DNA from: Aporhodopirellula rubra
GTDB taxonomy: Bacteria; Planctomycetota; Planctomycetia; Pirellulales; Pirellulaceae
Reading direction: 5' to 3'
Assembly (NCBI RefSeq): GCF_014192335.1
Contig: NZ_JACHXU010000026.1
Span: 1 to 64,000, forward strand
DNA: 64,000 nucleotides
Shown here: piece after piece, positions 1 to 10,060 of the stretch
Numbering within the stretch: the first letter of the stretch is position 1
Layout: every line of letters begins with the position of its first letter
The notes under the pieces: model-generated
What the model was told of the DNA's origin: nothing
The model's database searches: none
What the model saw: the letters and a program-made list of their open reading frames with translations, nothing else
Program-made: the position numbers and the translations under genes

Positions 1-355
1 CTTCTGGCATCGCCGAGGCCAAAGAAACGACGGCTTCCGCCATCGACGTCGCAACACCAAAATCAAAGAAACCTAACAAACCCTGTCATGCACCCTGGGT
101 GTGCGGTTGCCGTTTTCAGCAGGTTTATTCACCGATTGAGCGATTTCGCCGCTCAAATGTAGAGGTAAACGACAATTGAGGCATTGGTCCAAGAGTCAAA
201 CCGGCTCGCTGAGGTTGCAAATTTCAGACTCGCGGCCCACCCCAGCGGACTCGGTGTGTCCAGATCAGATGGTAGATTGAGCCACTCAATCGCATTGGAT
301 GGTTCCATCGGTCCGGCCAATTGCGTTACATTTTTCCTCCGTTTGGTAGCTCTCG
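1..355. other. Left-edge region without a clear gene
   Basis: No complete gene is visible. On the plus strand one frame stays open from base 3 to a TGA at 177-179 and starts with an Ala/Thr/Lys-rich stretch, so it could be the last about 58 codons of a gene that begins outside the window. The later part of that frame (many Cys and Arg) looks less like coding sequence, so I do not call it. An 83-codon frame at 184-435 overlaps the better gene that starts at 356 and reads like a shadow. Confidence 0.3.
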
Positions 356-1633
356 ATGTCGATCCGCACGATCACACTGTGCCTGTTGTCTCTGGCCATG
401 ACCGCAGCTATCTCGCGTCCAATGGCGGCGCATGAAGATGCTCTGGGCGAGCGAATTCAGTTGTCGATGAAGTCCGCGATCACGCATGTTCAACCGATGA
501 CTGGGATCGTTTTGTGGACGGACAACCCCAATGTGAACACCGATGCGGTGCAATTGGAGTTTCGCTACTGCGGTTACAACGAAGTCGTTCGTCCAGACGG
601 AACGTATGACTTTTCGATGGTTGATTCCGTATTAGATGGGGCTGCGTCGAGGAATCATCAATCGGTGTTGCGTTTTTACTTCGTCTACCCCGGAAAGAAG
701 ACAACCGTTCCGGAGTTCATCCGCGAGCGACCCGACTACCGGGAAACGGTGGCGAAGAGCGAAGGTAAAAAGACGCACTTTTGCGACTGGAGCAACGAGG
801 CGTTGCAGCAATTCACGCTCGATTTTTATCAACGGTTTGCGGATCGATACGATGGAGATCCGCGGCTTGCGTATCTAGAGACGGGTTTCGGTTTGTGGGC
901 GGAATACCACATTTACGACGGACCGAAAAAGTTGGGTGTTACCTTTCCAAGCAAGTCTTTTCAGGACCGGTTTCTTCGGCATCTTGATTCGTGTTTTACG
1001 AGTGTTCCCTGGATGGTCAGCATCGATGCCTCCGACCCGCGATACTCTCCGATCGAAGGTGATGCTGAATTGTTGTCACTCGGTTTCGGCGTTTTCGATG
1101 ATTCGTTTTTGTGTAAACAGCACGCAAACGAAAATGAGAACGATTGGAAGATATTGAACCTGGACCGTTGGAAACATTCGCCCGGCGGTGGTGAATTCAG
1201 CTATTACACCAACCACGATCAGAAGCAAGCGTTATCGCCGCAAGGTCCTCACGGGATCAGTTTTGAGGATGACGCTCGCAAGTTTCACATCTCGTTCATG
1301 ATTGGTAACGATCAAGTGAAGTTTCAATCGATGGAACGAGTGAAGGCGGCGGGGATGGCCACGGGATATCAGTTTCGAATCACAGGTGCCCGGCGGATTG
1401 GTGCAAGCGTTGATTTACGAGTCACTAACGAGGGTGTCGCACCGTTGTATCGGGATGCCTACTTTGCGATCAACGGACATCGATCAACGCAGTCGTTGAA
1501 AGGTTTGTTGCCCGGAGAGTTCATGAGCGTGAAGTTGGCGGACCCCAATCACGCAGCCGAGCAACAATTGGTGATCGAGTGTGATCACATTCTTCCGGGG
1601 CAGGAAATTCAATTCGCTGCCGACCTGGACTGA
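356..1633 (+). CDS. Secreted protein of unknown function, DUF4832-like
   Basis: This 425-residue protein begins with a signal peptide: two basic-to-hydrophobic turns (MSIRTITLCLLSLAMTAAIS) and a likely Ala cleavage region near residue 25. The middle (about 60-290) is rich in aromatic and acidic residues, with a stretch YLETGFGLWAEYH that resembles the barrel part of glycoside-hydrolase-like DUF4832 proteins. The C-terminal 90 residues read as a beta-sandwich (VDLRVTNEGVAPLYRDAYFAI), the usual companion domain in that group. The family match is my inference from pattern only; no catalytic residues are claimed. The ATG at 356 is the first start before the signal peptide; no good ribosome binding site is visible. 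The gene stands alone, 238 bases before the next one. Confidence 0.7.
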   Translation: MSIRTITLCLLSLAMTAAISRPMAAHEDALGERIQLSMKSAITHVQPMTGIVLWTDNPNVNTDAVQLEFRYCGYNEVVRPDGTYDFSMVDSVLDGAASRNHQSVLRFYFVYPGKKTTVPEFIRERPDYRETVAKSEGKKTHFCDWSNEALQQFTLDFYQRFADRYDGDPRLAYLETGFGLWAEYHIYDGPKKLGVTFPSKSFQDRFLRHLDSCFTSVPWMVSIDASDPRYSPIEGDAELLSLGFGVFDDSFLCKQHANENENDWKILNLDRWKHSPGGGEFSYYTNHDQKQALSPQGPHGISFEDDARKFHISFMIGNDQVKFQSMERVKAAGMATGYQFRITGARRIGASVDLRVTNEGVAPLYRDAYFAINGHRSTQSLKGLLPGEFMSVKLADPNHAAEQQLVIECDHILPGQEIQFAADLD

Positions 1634-1871
1634 TGCGGATAATGTCGATGGCATGTCGCCGGGACTGTGTTCCGATTAATGGTCTGGAACGATGTTTGCG
1701 GTGATGTTGGTTTCCACCGGCGCCCTACAGCGTCGAGGGGCCAGGGGATAAACTGCTCCTGGTGAGATCGGCATCACTTGCACCGCAATCTCATCGTTGT
1801 ATTCCCAAACCGAATTTCACGTCGTTTCGACGCTGCTTACTTTACTCTCCTTCTAACTCGACGATTAACCC

Positions 1872-2468
1872 ATGGTTCGAACCGCTTCGACAATGATGCC
1901 GCTAGGCACCGCCGCTCCTGACTTTTCACTTCCTGAAACCGATGGAGACACCGTCTCGTTAGCAGACTTTAAAGATAACAAAGCTCTGTTGGTGATCTTC
2001 ATGTGCAATCACTGTCCGTACGTCAAGCATGTCGCCGAGCAGTTAAAGTTGCTGACGGATGAGTACATGCAGCACGGAGTCGGCGTGGTGGGCATCAATA
2101 GCAATGATATCGCGACGTATCCCGACGATGACTTCGACGCGATGAAGGCGGAGAAAGCGGAGCGAGGATACGCATTCCCGTACGCCCTCGATGAAGATCA
2201 ATCGGTTGCGATCGCTTATGGTGCCGCCTGCACTCCCGATTTCTTCCTCTTTGATGCCGACCATCAACTGGTGTACCGCGGTCAACTCGACAGCAGTCGG
2301 CCGAGCAACGGCGAGGCGGTGACGGGCCTCGATCTTCGTGCGGCTCTGGATGAGACGCTCGCCGGTCGAACGGCAACGCTCGAACAGAAGCCGTCGATCG
2401 GGTGCAACATCAAGTGGAAGAGCGGAAACGAACCGGGATACTTCGATCCCAAAGGCAGCGGCTACTAG
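1872..2468 (+). CDS. Thioredoxin-like (AhpC/TSA-type) protein
   Basis: A 198-residue thioredoxin-fold protein. The N-terminus has the redoxin pattern APDFSLPETDGDTVSLADF, followed at about residues 45-50 by MCNHCPYVKH, the position of the redox-active CxxC; here the pair is Cys-Asn-His-Cys. The cis-Pro region is CTPDFFLFD at about 118-126. No signal peptide is seen, so it probably acts in the cytoplasm as a thiol oxidoreductase; the partner is unknown. Proteins with this CNHCPY motif form a widespread thioredoxin-family group of undefined role. Its stop overlaps, tail to tail, the stop of the protease gene on the other strand (shared CTAG at 2465-2468). Confidence 0.85.
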   Translation: MVRTASTMMPLGTAAPDFSLPETDGDTVSLADFKDNKALLVIFMCNHCPYVKHVAEQLKLLTDEYMQHGVGVVGINSNDIATYPDDDFDAMKAEKAERGYAFPYALDEDQSVAIAYGAACTPDFFLFDADHQLVYRGQLDSSRPSNGEAVTGLDLRAALDETLAGRTATLEQKPSIGCNIKWKSGNEPGYFDPKGSGY

Positions 2469-3817
2469 GGCATCTGCCGGAGCGTGACTTCGGTTCGATA
2501 TCGTTTTCCGTCACGCAGGATCACCATGTCGAGTGGCTCGTCGGTGGGAGCCATGCCGACGCGAGCGACGAGATGATCGTCGTCTTCGATCAGGCATCCG
2601 TCGAACTGCAGAATGATGTCGTTGTTCTGCAGTCGGGCGGCTTCGGCGGGCGAGCCCGCTCGCACGTTTTTGACGCGGGCGCCGCCAAATTTCAGTTCTT
2701 CGTCTCGATAGTACCCCGAACCGCTATCGGGACTCAGTTTCATCGACGCGTACTGGCCGGAGCTGGTCGGAAATTCAGCAGCCGCAAATTCCGGATCGAG
2801 CGTGACACCGAGGTAGCCACGGCGGAGTCTGCCGTGAAGGATCAATTCTTCGGCGACTCGTGCCGCCATGTTGATCGGGATGGCAAACCCGATTCCCTCG
2901 CTGCCGCCGCTGCTGCTGGCGATGGCTGTGTTGAGTCCGATGACTTCGCCACGCAGGTTCAACAACGGACCGCCGCTGTTGCCAGGATTGATTGCGGCAT
3001 CGGTTTGAAAGAAATCTTGGAGATCGATGCGTTCTTCGCCGAGCGAGAGGTCACGTCGACCTTTGGCGCTCATGATGCCGAACGTGACCGAGTGGCTGAG
3101 TCCGAAGGGACTGCCGATGGCAATCACGAAATCACCGATTTGCACGCCGTCGCTGTTGGCGATTCGTGCGGCCGGGGGCATGCGATCGGGTGCCGGCATT
3201 GGGCGTCGGCCGGAGTCGCGAGACCGAAATGGTGCGGTGGTAAGCTTCATCACGGCCACATCGGTGCTCGCGTCCATCAAGATTTGATCCGGTGCCCATC
3301 GTCGCCCGTCGCTGGTTCGCATGACGATTTGATCGATGGAGGCCCCGTTAATGACGTGCCGGTTGGTGAGAACCCAGCGATCGCCCGCGATTTCGAGAAC
3401 GACACCGCTGCCGGCCTCATCGTACGATTCCGCGGTGGCTCCTTTGCCTGTCACCTTGTGGGCTTCGATATGGATCACGCTCGGTTTGACGAGTTGTGAG
3501 ACCCGTCGGACGAGGTTCCCCAATCGGTCGAACTGTGCGACTTCTTCGGCGAGTTCGTTGAAGAGACGCTCACGATGAGCATCGATTTGCCCACTCGACG
3601 GCATAACCCCAAGGCTCGCACGCGGCGGAGCGGGGGAAGCAGGGTACTGGGAAGACCGAGCGATGGGGCCGGTTCGCGATATCGGTGCCGAGCTGTCTTG
3701 GGCCGAGGCAATTCTCGGCATCAAAACGAGTGCGGAGAGCCCTATTGCGGCAAAGAACACCGATTTTGTCGGTGAAATTGTCGAATATCCGTTGTTCGTT
3801 CGGTTCCAGCTCGGCAT
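2465..3817 (-). CDS. HtrA/DegP-type periplasmic serine protease with one PDZ domain
   Basis: A 450-residue trypsin-like protease. A signal peptide ends near residue 40 (ALVLMPRIASAQ). The catalytic triad is visible: His154 in LTNRHVING, Asp186 in DASTDVAVM and Ser281 in NPGNSGGPLL. One PDZ domain follows (about 335-445; start GYLGVTLDPEF). HtrA proteins degrade or refold damaged envelope proteins; having a single PDZ is like DegS or AlgW, but the cleavable signal suggests a soluble or loosely attached enzyme. The ORF runs up to a TTG at 3835, but the ATG at 3817 is preceded by a purine-rich AAGGAAAGG and starts the signal peptide correctly. A linker of about 60 residues rich in Pro, Ser and Ala lies between signal and protease. 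Confidence 0.9.
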   Translation of the reverse strand: MPSWNRTNNGYSTISPTKSVFFAAIGLSALVLMPRIASAQDSSAPISRTGPIARSSQYPASPAPPRASLGVMPSSGQIDAHRERLFNELAEEVAQFDRLGNLVRRVSQLVKPSVIHIEAHKVTGKGATAESYDEAGSGVVLEIAGDRWVLTNRHVINGASIDQIVMRTSDGRRWAPDQILMDASTDVAVMKLTTAPFRSRDSGRRPMPAPDRMPPAARIANSDGVQIGDFVIAIGSPFGLSHSVTFGIMSAKGRRDLSLGEERIDLQDFFQTDAAINPGNSGGPLLNLRGEVIGLNTAIASSSGGSEGIGFAIPINMAARVAEELILHGRLRRGYLGVTLDPEFAAAEFPTSSGQYASMKLSPDSGSGYYRDEELKFGGARVKNVRAGSPAEAARLQNNDIILQFDGCLIEDDDHLVARVGMAPTDEPLDMVILRDGKRYRTEVTLRQMP

Positions 3818-4248
3818 CGAGACCCTTTCCTTCAAAAATGACCCCGACTCTCATTCGGAGCCCGGACGCCAGATTGTAGGCATCGTCCACGCCGACGGAC
3901 CAGCTTTGAGATTCGGCGACGTTGAGTCACGACTGCGAAAACCCGTTTAATCGGACCGCCAAAAAGGCCCGGTTGCGCCGATTGTTCTTGAAATAGCGGT
4001 GATTTCGGTTGTTCTCGTTGAGACGGATATTTATCCTCTACTCTTCGATCTATGCGCTCCGAGGCAACGTTCGTATTTCGTTTGAGAGAGATACGTCCCA
4101 TTTGACGGGATGCAAGACCGTACTCATTCGTCCATTTGTTTTGGCCACAATTACACTTTTTAGCTGGTCATTTCATGGGGTTATCTGGACTCTGTGTTGG
4201 TGGCTTTTGGCGACCACGCTACGGGAATCATTGGAATCATTTTGCATC
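3818..4248. other. Divergent intergenic region, about 430 bases
   Basis: This gap separates the start of the HtrA gene (minus strand) from the start of the giant surface protein (plus strand), so it must hold both promoters. The frame of the giant gene is open back to 4009, but that extension lacks coding character and the true start is placed at 4249. Just before that start, GGAATCATT occurs twice in tandem (4224-4232 and 4233-4241). I see no RNA gene or convincing -35/-10 pair. Confidence 0.5.
4224..4241 (+). repeat. Perfect tandem 9-base repeat before the giant gene
   Basis: GGAATCATT is repeated head to tail with no spacer, ending 7 bases before the ATG at 4249. The two GGA triplets sit where a ribosome binding site could be. 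It may be chance or a slipped duplication. Confidence 0.6.
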
Positions 4249-7200
4249 ATGAAACGCTTCAAATCGAACACTCTCCGTAATTGGTGGTTAGGTGATCGCA
4301 GGGATCATGCCGCCTCCTCTTCATCGACTTCCGCTCGGCGACGGAATCTCGCCCGATCGATCGGACGGTCAGGTCGACGACTGGCCGAAAACCGGCGGGT
4401 GCATGTCGAGAAACTGGAAGCCCGTGACCTGTTGGCGGTCGTCAGTGGTGAGGTTTACATCGACACGAACCAAGACGGATTGCGTCAGGCAGGCGAGGTC
4501 GGGGCCGCCGACGTCCGCGTTTACGTGGATCAAAACACAAACGGGCGGTTGGACGTTACCGAAACGTCGACGAGAACCGATGCGGACGGATTCTATTCGT
4601 TCCCATCCGTTGCAGCAGGCAACCACGAAGTCCGCTTGGCACCCTCTCCTGGATTTGTGCAGACGGCGCCCGCACTTACCTTTGGTTGGAATGACACGGT
4701 TGTTGAAGACAGCAACGGCGAGTTCTTTCGAGCCGCTCAGTTGTTTCAAGTGGATCTCGACGGCAACGTTGAATCGATTGGGCAACCGACCCGGAATCGG
4801 ATGGATGGTCTGGTACGGGTCCGAGATGATTCATTGATCGGTATTGATACCCGTTCGAACGAAGTGTTCAACGTGAACCCTTATTCGGGTGAGCGAATCC
4901 GGATTGCCGAATCCAATTTGGATCTCGTCGGTGGTTTGGCTTACGACCGCGTTGGTAACACGGTTTACACGTTGGTCCGGGGCAGTACGGGATCATCCAC
5001 ACGTACGCTCGCTCGCCTGGACGTTAATACGGGTCAGGCGACTGCCATCGGAGGCGGTTATGAAGGTCTCAATAATGTTACCGATCTTATCTTTGATGTG
5101 AGCAATCGTCGTGTCGTTGGCTTCGACAATAACGACGATGAGTTCTTTGCATTTGATCTCAATGGCGCTGGGCGAACATTGGGGCGGTCCGTCGTGACGA
5201 CGATCGATGCGGATACCGGTCGGTCGGTTGAGACCGGCCATATCGATGCGGATTCGATGGCGCTGGCAACCTCCGAACAACTCGTCGATGTTCTTCCGGG
5301 CGAACCCGTCGCGACATCGACTTACGTTTGGATGTTTGACGCGGATGACAATAACCGGACGTCCACGCTGCTCGTCGAAATCCCCGATTCGTTACCCAAC
5401 GTGGTCGAAACGGCCATCGTGATGAGTTCGATCAATGTCAGCGAACCGGTGCGTCCGGTCGCGTTGACACGCAGCGCTGTCGGGAACAATCCACGAAACG
5501 TGTCATTGTCCCCGTTTGAATCTCTCGGTGGCGTGAATTTCGGGATCGCTCCCGATGTGATCGGATTTCGGGTCACACCGAGCAATCCGTTGACTGGGCC
5601 GGGGGCCTTAAGCCAATCTGGTGTGACGGTGGTTGGTGGAGCGATCGGATCCGATTTTGTGGAGATTACTCTCAACCGAGAACCGACGTCGAACGTGATC
5701 CTGGACTTAAACCTCGCGAGCGATCTCGGTGGCGAACCGGGTGTTGTTTTGGACGTCAATCGATTGACGTTCACTCCCGACGATTGGGAGGTTCCTCGAC
5801 GAGTCATGTTGTCTCCGGATCCGAACAATCTTGTTGCGGTCATCACTCCGAGCGTACTGACGGTGACGGTCGATGCCCCGAACTCAGACGTGGCATGGCG
5901 AAACCTTGCTGACCAAACGTTGCCCGTCCGCGCTCTGCCGGAAGTCAACCCGGAGCAATTCACAACGCCCGTGATCAGCGAAATCTTGGTCGAGGGCTGG
6001 GCGTCGTTTGATGTCAACGATTCGACGGATCAGTACATCGAGTTGCGAGGACAGCCCAACGAAGTTTTGCCTGCGGGAACTTACTTCGTTGTGATTGAGG
6101 AAGCGTCGAGTCGGTTGGGGCAGGTCAACACGGTGATCGACCTGAGTGGGCAGTCATTTGGTTCCAACGGTTTCCTCGTCTTGCTCCAAGCCGGTCACAC
6201 CTACACTCCTGCGTTTGGTGCCAATGTCTTAGTCAGTGATGAGTCAGGATTTAACGGATTGCCGGGCGGGATCTTCTCGAGTTCACAGGCCAACGGAACC
6301 ATCGATACCCTGTTTAGTAACTCGAGTTATTTCCTGGTCCAATCGGATGCCGCACCCGTGGTCGGGTTGGATATCGATTCTAATAACGATGGCTTTATTG
6401 ATCCGACGAGTCCCGCCGTCAACTGGAATACGTATGACGCGGTCGCGATGCACGACTTCAGTTTCTATGACGCGTCGTATGCGCCAATCGTCTTTATCGA
6501 GTCATTTTCGAATCACCATCGATCGGTTACCACCAACAGTCGCGGTCAGACGATCGTGCTATCGGATGGGTTCGGATACGTCGGCCGGATCGGGGATTCC
6601 ATCGGCAGCGACGAGACCGATTGGGTCTATGGGGCGATGCAGGATGTTGAGCCTGGATTTTGGGGTGGCGAAAGCGATCCGAGCGGACTGTTCGAATTCC
6701 ATGAAGAGCATGTTTCCTATCCAGCATTGTTTGACCATGCGTTGGACCACATCGGCGAGAGCAACTTTGTCGGTGGCGTGCGTGGACAGATCACATTGCT
6801 GCCATCAGCCGGTGATATCCTCGATGGTATTTCCGCTGACACGCGTTTGCCTGCTGAAGGTGTGACGGTATTTGTCGATACCAATGGAAACGGTGTTCGT
6901 GATGACATCGTGAAGCTGATTGAGCCGAACGAGTTGGTGCAATCGTTTGACGCTAATAACCCGCTGCCACTCGACAGTGAGTTTCCTCTGACTCAGGAAT
7001 TTGACGGTGTGACGATCTCCTGGGATCGGCTCAATGGTGCGTTTGTCACCGACGACATTGTTTCGTCTCGTCAACGGATTAGTGGCTCGGTCGTCGGAAA
7101 CCGCATCTTCTCGGCGGGACCGTTCGACACGTTTTTCAGCTCCAATGACACGTTGCGATTCGATTTCTTTCAACCCATTCGCTCGGCCTCGATTGATGTG

Positions 7201-9957
7201 ATCAATTGGTCCTCGAGTGAGTTTTCAACCGTCTACGGACGGCTCGATGCGTACAACGCGGATGGAGAGTTGGTCGCGACATCGTTGAGTTCGGGGGTTA
7301 CTGGTACACGTCGCAGTACCGTGACGGTCTCAGCGCCGGGCGAACAGATCGTTCGCTTGCAAGCCTACGGTGAGAACACGAGCGTGAGTTTTGACACGTT
7401 GCGTTACGTTCAACCGGAAGCCGCCGCAGTCACGGATGAGAATGGGATCTATGAGATCAGTGGCCTGTTCCCTGGAAGCTATGAGCTTGCGGTTTCGGGA
7501 ACCGTTGAAGTTGCGAACTTGCTCACCGAGGCAACTATCCCGTTTGATATTTCGAAGTACGACAACTACTTCTTTGAAAGTGAGTTCCGACCCAATACCG
7601 TTCCGACGATGCCGGGCGGCGCGGACGTGTTGTTTACGATCGATGAAAACCCAGCGGTCGGGACCGTGATTGCCACGGTCGATGCGTTCGATGCCGACAA
7701 CGCAGGATTGACATACGAATTTATCGGTGGCGATAGCACCGGGCTCGAACTCGTTCCGTTGCCCGATTTTACGGCGGAAATTCGTGTCGCAGATGGCGCG
7801 CAGTTGAACTTTGAGGCCGAACAAGAACGCATTCTCTTGGTGCGAGCGAGTGACGCCCTCGGTGCGAGTGTTACCGCCCGTGTCACGCTGCGTCTTCGTG
7901 ACATTAATGAACCACCGGTGGCTCCCAATAACGAACTCGCTGTTCCTGAAGGAGCGATAGCGGGACCCGTCACGGGAACTGTGATCGGTCGGATTGATGC
8001 CGTCGACCCTGATGCCAATTCGAACCAACAACTCACCTACACGATTATTCCGAGTACGCCGGAAGATCCATTTGAACGTGACGCGTCGCCTTATTTCTCC
8101 GTCCATGAGACCTCAGGCGTGGTGCGGCTGATCGCCCCGTTGGACTTTGAGACGACGGACTTCCTCGTATTGCGGGTTCAGGTCGACGACAACAACTCGG
8201 TCGTTGGGCAGACTCGTGGGATTGCGGTGGTCGAGAAAATCATTCGTATCTCCGACGAGAACGACGCTCCTCAAATCGTCAACAAGTCCTTTACCGTGGC
8301 CGAGTCTGCAACGGGAGAGTTGTTTACTCTTGAGGTGAACGATCCTGACCAAGGACAAAGTCATCGCTTTACATTGCTCGAACCGCATCCCGCGTTGGAA
8401 GTGACGTCGGCGGGGAAAGTCATTTTGAAAACGGGGAAGACACTCGATTTTGAAACCGCACCCCAAATCGTGTTGACTGTTTCCGTTAGCGACAACGGAA
8501 GTCCCGCACTCGCGACGACGGAGATCGTGACGATCAATGTCGAAGATGTGAACGAACCTGCGGTTCTGTCTCGAACTGACAACCAAAACAGCCCAACGAG
8601 TGAAAACCAAGCGGGTGTGCTGATCACCACGTTGAGTTTGATAGACCCTGAAGGATCCCACAGCGATTACGCGTTCGATATGTTGCCGGGGCCGAGTTCC
8701 AAACTGTTCGTGTTCACACCAGAGACCGGCGAGTTACGGCTCGCCGATGGTGTGGCACTCGATTACGAAATGGCTCCCGTGCATGAGTTGACGTTTGAGA
8801 TTTTTGATAGCACGGGAGAGCTCGCCACGACGACGCAAACGTTCCGCGTGTTGGTCAACAACATCAACGAAGCGGCTTACGTGATCACAGATCGAATCTT
8901 TGTTTCCGAAGTGCCACGGCCGGGTGATCGTGTTGGTCGAATTCGAGTGGCGGATCCTGATCGAGGAATCCCTGGCACCCAACTTTCAATTCAATTGATT
9001 GGTGGTACCGCTCAACCGTTCTTCGAATTTGAGTCGGCTGCTAACACGCCTGAGAAACCGCTTTCGCAGATCGATCCGTTCTTGTTGAAGGTGCGAAGCG
9101 ATTTCGATTTCGCCGCATTCAGAGCGATCGATCCGAGTCTGTTGAAATTGCAAGTCAGTGTGTCCGACGGAAACAGTTCGACGACTGAGCCGATCGATGT
9201 GAAGATCGAACTCAACGATGTCAATGAGCCGCCTGTTCTCAATGCAAACGCATTGGCGTCGATCTTTGGTAGCCGGCGAATCACGATCGGTTCGAAGTTC
9301 GAGATTCAAATTCCCGAAAACATTGCGGTTGATCCCGAGGGCGAAAGCTTCTTGCTGCGTATTGGTAAGAGAGTCCGCGATGCCAACGGCGATTTCGTCT
9401 TGGATGAAGACCAGAAGGTGAAACTCGAATTACCGTCGTGGCTTTCCTTCAATCCGGAGACACGGATCCTGACGGGCCGTCCCGGTGCTGGTGTTGCCAA
9501 TGAAGACCTCGAACTAACCGTTCGGGCGTTGGAGTTTGGTCCGTTCCGGTTGTCAAACGATTTTGATTTCCAACTCACCGTCTCCGCGTTGACTAATCCG
9601 AATCGAACGTTCGACGTGAACGATGACGGTGTTACCAGCGCGGTCGATGCACTGCGGATTATCAACTTCCTCGTTAAAAACGGTGGTCAGACAGCCTCAT
9701 TGGACAGTCTGAGTGATTCGCCGGTGTATCTCGATGTTTCGGGTGACGGTTTGGTCACGTCGCTCGATGCGTTGCAGGTCATCAATGAACTGAACCGGTC
9801 GGCCGGATCCAGTACCGCTCCGACATCAGAACCAATTGAATCATCCGATTTGGAATTTTCGGGAATCGCTGATCGTGATGGGACGTGGTTGAACGAAGAT
9901 CAACGTCGTCGTGAGGACGCGATCGATCGCGTCTTGGGTGATTCGAATTTGTTTTAG
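4249..9957 (+). CDS. Giant cadherin-repeat, dockerin-bearing surface protein
   Basis: A 1902-residue exported protein. Residues 1-52 are Arg/Ser-rich, followed by VEKLEARDLLAV at 53-64, the planctomycete N-terminal LExR-x-LL signal. Next comes an SdrD/SpaA-like B domain with Asp/Asn calcium-type loops (YIDTNQDGLRQAGE, about 70-140), a propeller-like region, a lamin-tail-like domain (about 590-760), and from about 1115 to 1700 several cadherin-type repeats recognised by recurring LRDINEPP, ISDENDAP, VEDVNEPA and LNDVNEPP ends. A type I dockerin closes the protein: DVNDDG at 1789 and DVSGDG at 1829, each followed by an ALxxIN helix. The tail after it is acidic and ends without a membrane segment. 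The ATG at 4249 was chosen because the signal-type N-terminus begins there. Probable role: calcium-dependent adhesion or wall structure; the cohesin partner is not in this window. Confidence 0.92.
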   Translation: MKRFKSNTLRNWWLGDRRDHAASSSSTSARRRNLARSIGRSGRRLAENRRVHVEKLEARDLLAVVSGEVYIDTNQDGLRQAGEVGAADVRVYVDQNTNGRLDVTETSTRTDADGFYSFPSVAAGNHEVRLAPSPGFVQTAPALTFGWNDTVVEDSNGEFFRAAQLFQVDLDGNVESIGQPTRNRMDGLVRVRDDSLIGIDTRSNEVFNVNPYSGERIRIAESNLDLVGGLAYDRVGNTVYTLVRGSTGSSTRTLARLDVNTGQATAIGGGYEGLNNVTDLIFDVSNRRVVGFDNNDDEFFAFDLNGAGRTLGRSVVTTIDADTGRSVETGHIDADSMALATSEQLVDVLPGEPVATSTYVWMFDADDNNRTSTLLVEIPDSLPNVVETAIVMSSINVSEPVRPVALTRSAVGNNPRNVSLSPFESLGGVNFGIAPDVIGFRVTPSNPLTGPGALSQSGVTVVGGAIGSDFVEITLNREPTSNVILDLNLASDLGGEPGVVLDVNRLTFTPDDWEVPRRVMLSPDPNNLVAVITPSVLTVTVDAPNSDVAWRNLADQTLPVRALPEVNPEQFTTPVISEILVEGWASFDVNDSTDQYIELRGQPNEVLPAGTYFVVIEEASSRLGQVNTVIDLSGQSFGSNGFLVLLQAGHTYTPAFGANVLVSDESGFNGLPGGIFSSSQANGTIDTLFSNSSYFLVQSDAAPVVGLDIDSNNDGFIDPTSPAVNWNTYDAVAMHDFSFYDASYAPIVFIESFSNHHRSVTTNSRGQTIVLSDGFGYVGRIGDSIGSDETDWVYGAMQDVEPGFWGGESDPSGLFEFHEEHVSYPALFDHALDHIGESNFVGGVRGQITLLPSAGDILDGISADTRLPAEGVTVFVDTNGNGVRDDIVKLIEPNELVQSFDANNPLPLDSEFPLTQEFDGVTISWDRLNGAFVTDDIVSSRQRISGSVVGNRIFSAGPFDTFFSSNDTLRFDFFQPIRSASIDVINWSSSEFSTVYGRLDAYNADGELVATSLSSGVTGTRRSTVTVSAPGEQIVRLQAYGENTSVSFDTLRYVQPEAAAVTDENGIYEISGLFPGSYELAVSGTVEVANLLTEATIPFDISKYDNYFFESEFRPNTVPTMPGGADVLFTIDENPAVGTVIATVDAFDADNAGLTYEFIGGDSTGLELVPLPDFTAEIRVADGAQLNFEAEQERILLVRASDALGASVTARVTLRLRDINEPPVAPNNELAVPEGAIAGPVTGTVIGRIDAVDPDANSNQQLTYTIIPSTPEDPFERDASPYFSVHETSGVVRLIAPLDFETTDFLVLRVQVDDNNSVVGQTRGIAVVEKIIRISDENDAPQIVNKSFTVAESATGELFTLEVNDPDQGQSHRFTLLEPHPALEVTSAGKVILKTGKTLDFETAPQIVLTVSVSDNGSPALATTEIVTINVEDVNEPAVLSRTDNQNSPTSENQAGVLITTLSLIDPEGSHSDYAFDMLPGPSSKLFVFTPETGELRLADGVALDYEMAPVHELTFEIFDSTGELATTTQTFRVLVNNINEAAYVITDRIFVSEVPRPGDRVGRIRVADPDRGIPGTQLSIQLIGGTAQPFFEFESAANTPEKPLSQIDPFLLKVRSDFDFAAFRAIDPSLLKLQVSVSDGNSSTTEPIDVKIELNDVNEPPVLNANALASIFGSRRITIGSKFEIQIPENIAVDPEGESFLLRIGKRVRDANGDFVLDEDQKVKLELPSWLSFNPETRILTGRPGAGVANEDLELTVRALEFGPFRLSNDFDFQLTVSALTNPNRTFDVNDDGVTSAVDALRIINFLVKNGGQTASLDSLSDSPVYLDVSGDGLVTSLDALQVINELNRSAGSSTAPTSEPIESSDLEFSGIADRDGTWLNEDQRRREDAIDRVLGDSNLF

Positions 9958-10060
9958 AACGTTCTGAGTTCCGTGACGGTTCCATTGTTCGGAGCCGACC
10001 CCGTTTTGCAGGACAGCTATCTGATATCTGTTGATGCATCCGCATGATGTTCGAAAGAGA

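Noticed and set aside
2402-3499. 365-codon plus-strand frame across the HtrA gene
   Set aside because: It is antisense to a protease with intact catalytic triad and PDZ domain, and its own sequence has no recognisable domain.
4009-4248. 80-codon N-terminal extension of the giant surface protein
   Set aside because: It lies before the LEARDLLA-type N-terminus, has no signal peptide of its own kind and does not look like coding sequence.
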